A stretch of DNA of 32,688 nucleotides, from NCBI GenBank assembly GCA_946620335.1, contig CAMONF010000216.1:1-32688 (forward strand), read 5' to 3'. Shown here one piece after another: positions 31,463 to 32,688 of the stretch. The DNA comes from an uncultured Clostridia bacterium (lineage in GTDB: Bacteria > Bacillota > Clostridia > Lachnospirales > Lachnospiraceae). The translations under genes and the position numbers were made by a program. Numbering within the stretch: the stretch's first letter is position 1; the number at the start of each line of letters is the position of its first letter. Below the pieces are notes generated by a model that was not told the DNA's origin, searched no databases, and was given only the letters and a program-made list of their open reading frames with translations.

Positions 31463-31492
31463 AGACCGTCCGCACGAAAGAGCGGACGGTCT
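31463..31492 (-). terminator. Intrinsic terminator after the PASTA kinase gene
   Basis: Eleven-base arms (31463-31473 with 31482-31492) form a strong stem, AGACCGTCCGC with GCGGACGGTCT, followed on the minus strand by CTTTTG. It lies 24 bases after the kinase stop and 18 bases before the rsgA start, so it probably limits read-through into rsgA. Confidence 0.7.
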
Positions 31493-31515
31493 TCATTTTA
31501 TCTTCCTGCTTATCC

Positions 31516-32688
31516 TTACGCGCCCGGATTTGCCGCAGGAGCCGCCTCAGCGGCCGCCTCCGTGGTCTCCGCCTTGCCGTTCACCTGAAACACGATCTCG
31601 GTGCCGGCTGTGACAGGCGTGCCGTTCGCGATGCTCTGGGCGTAAACCTCGCCCTTCTCGACCTCATCCGAAGTGCCGTACTCGATCTTGACGTTCAGGC
31701 CGTCCCGCTTGGCCGCATTGGTCGCCTGCGCTTCCGGAAGACCGGTGTAGGAGTAGACCGTGACGGATGTGTTCGGGTCGACCGGCACCGTGGTGGTGTC
31801 CGTGGACTCCGTCGGCGTCTGGGTCGGAGCCGGCGGATTCGCCGGACCTGTGCTGACCACGATCGTGACCGTGTCCGTCTTCTGGATCAGCTCGCCCGCG
31901 GCCGGATTGACGGAGATGACCACACCCGCCGTCACCGTATCGCTGTTCGCCCCGGCGACGCTCACATTGCTGAAGCCTGCCGAGTTGAGGATGGCGATGG
32001 CATTTTCCTGCGTCTGGCCTGCGACAGCCGGTACTGCGGTGCCCGCAGGGCCTGCCGACAGGTAGTAGCTGATGGAGGAGTTGAGCTCAACCTGCGATCC
32101 CGCCTCCGGATCCTGATGAATGACCGTCCCGGCCGGATAGATGTCCGAATGCTCCTCGCCCAGATACTGGATGCCGAGACCCTTCGAGTTGGCTGCGGTC
32201 CTGGCCGCGTCCTCGGTGAGCCCGACGAGCTCAGGCACGTCGATGGTCTCCGGAACGACTTCCGTCGGGGTGGGCGTCGGCGTCTCCGTCGGGGTGGGCG
32301 TCGGCGTCTCCGTCGGGGTGGGCGTCGGCGTCTCCGTCGGCGTCTCCGTCACGGATTCGACGACAGACGAACTGCTTGAACTGCCGCCGAAGTTGATGAG
32401 GCCGGCTGCCTGCGCGATGAAGTAGATCAGGATCGCGATGATCAGGGCCCCGATGAGGAAGCCCGCTACGGTCAGCAGCTTCTCGAGGATGCCGCCGGCG
32501 CCTTCATCGTCGTCGTCATCTTCCTCCTCATCCTCGTCGTCATAGATATCGCGCCTTCTCTCGGCAGCTTTCTTCGCCGCCTCCGTGGACGCGTAGGTTC
32601 TCTTCTCCGCCTCGCCCTTTTTGGGTTTCTCAGGCGCTTTCGCGTTGATCTCGGCCCGCTCCTCCTCGGTCACCATCGCGGTGTTCGC
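31516..32688 (-). CDS. prkC: PASTA-domain Ser/Thr protein kinase, C-terminal part (cut by window edge)
   Basis: The reading frame is open to the window edge, so this is probably the C-terminal part of a PrkC/Stk1-type kinase, with the kinase domain outside the window. Visible in order are a basic then Asp/Glu-rich juxtamembrane stretch (DDEDEEEDDDDDEG), one membrane segment (LLTVAGFLIGALIIAILIYFI), a Thr/Pro-rich linker of 8-residue ETPTPTPT repeats, and three extracellular PASTA domains that bind peptidoglycan fragments. The tail is Ala-rich. The prkC-rsgA neighbourhood is standard in Firmicutes and supports the call. The ATG at 32674-32676 is an internal Met, not a supported start: ANTA is encoded in frame before it. 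A stand-alone PASTA protein remains possible. Confidence 0.85.
   Translation of the reverse strand, partial: ANTAMVTEEERAEINAKAPEKPKKGEAEKRTYASTEAAKKAAERRRDIYDDEDEEEDDDDDEGAGGILEKLLTVAGFLIGALIIAILIYFIAQAAGLINFGGSSSSSSVVESVTETPTETPTPTPTETPTPTPTETPTPTPTEVVPETIDVPELVGLTEDAARTAANSKGLGIQYLGEEHSDIYPAGTVIHQDPEAGSQVELNSSISYYLSAGPAGTAVPAVAGQTQENAIAILNSAGFSNVSVAGANSDTVTAGVVISVNPAAGELIQKTDTVTIVVSTGPANPPAPTQTPTESTDTTTVPVDPNTSVTVYSYTGLPEAQATNAAKRDGLNVKIEYGTSDEVEKGEVYAQSIANGTPVTAGTEIVFQVNGKAETTEAAAEAAPAANPGA
32261..32332. repeat. 24-bp minisatellite in the PASTA kinase linker
   Basis: Three exact copies of a 24-base unit (TCCGTCGGGGTGGGCGTCGG plus CGTC) run in tandem, followed by a shortened copy to about 32350. 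On the coding strand each unit encodes eight residues, TPTPTETP in rotation, in the linker between the membrane segment and the first PASTA domain. The array is in frame and could change length by slippage without breaking the gene. Confidence 0.9.

Noticed and set aside
31446..31496. A longer N-terminus for RsgA starting at 31496
   Set aside because: The extra codons translate an 11-bp terminator hairpin, whereas the ATG at 31443-31445 has a good ribosome binding site and begins where RsgA family proteins begin.

Overview
The window looks like a chromosomal segment of a GC-rich, Gram-positive Clostridia member, most plausibly a Lachnospiraceae-type gut bacterium. This rests on the order of the housekeeping genes (prkC-rsgA, ychF-lgt, mraZ-rsmH-ftsL-ftsI-mraY-murD-ftsQ-ftsZ, nrdR), on AGGAGG-type ribosome binding sites and sigma-A promoters, and on a mannooligosaccharide phosphorylase pathway typical of that family. 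Species cannot be told from the sequence alone. Every gene I support lies on the minus strand, so transcription runs from high to low coordinates.

Right part (about 18.9-32.7 kb), read in the direction of transcription. First comes the C-terminal part of a PASTA-domain Ser/Thr kinase cut by the window edge, then its terminator, rsgA, an unrecognised membrane-anchored coiled-coil protein, ychF and lgt. A strong terminator inside a nested inverted repeat follows. Then comes a compact division and cell-wall (dcw) cluster: mraZ, rsmH, ftsL, a class B penicillin-binding protein, mraY, murD, ftsQ/divIB and ftsZ. murE, murF, ftsW, murG and murB are absent from this cluster.

Middle and left part (about 0.7-18.9 kb). 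Three tandem LacI-family regulators are followed by an apparent beta-mannooligosaccharide import and catabolism operon: a solute-binding lipoprotein, two CUT1 permeases, a cellobiose/mannobiose 2-epimerase, two GH130 phosphorylases of different subfamily type, a mannose-6-phosphate isomerase fused to a ROK sugar kinase, a DUF624 (YesL) membrane protein, a phosphohexomutase, a cytoplasmic SGNH/sialate-O-acetylesterase-type esterase and a membrane-anchored protein. The proposed flow is: import; deacetylation; shortening of mannooligosaccharides by phosphorolysis to Man-1-P; epimerisation of mannobiose to mannosyl-glucose; phosphorolysis of that to Man-1-P and glucose; mutase to Man-6-P; isomerase to Fru-6-P; and a kinase for the released hexose. 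No ABC ATPase and no extracellular mannanase is encoded here. nrdR, with its own promoter, ends the window.

The most unusual structure is a family of palindromic intergenic elements at 15-96, 690-789 (core 707-789), 13690-13775, 15439-15521 and 18788-18870. Four of the five are inverted pairs of a roughly 28-base hairpin unit, like BIME/REP elements. Two are exact 83-bp copies that bracket the three lacI genes. One sits between the binding-protein gene and its permeases, where E. coli malE-malF also carries REP sequences. They occur only in the mannan and nrdR part, each just 3' of a stop codon, and are absent from the dcw side.
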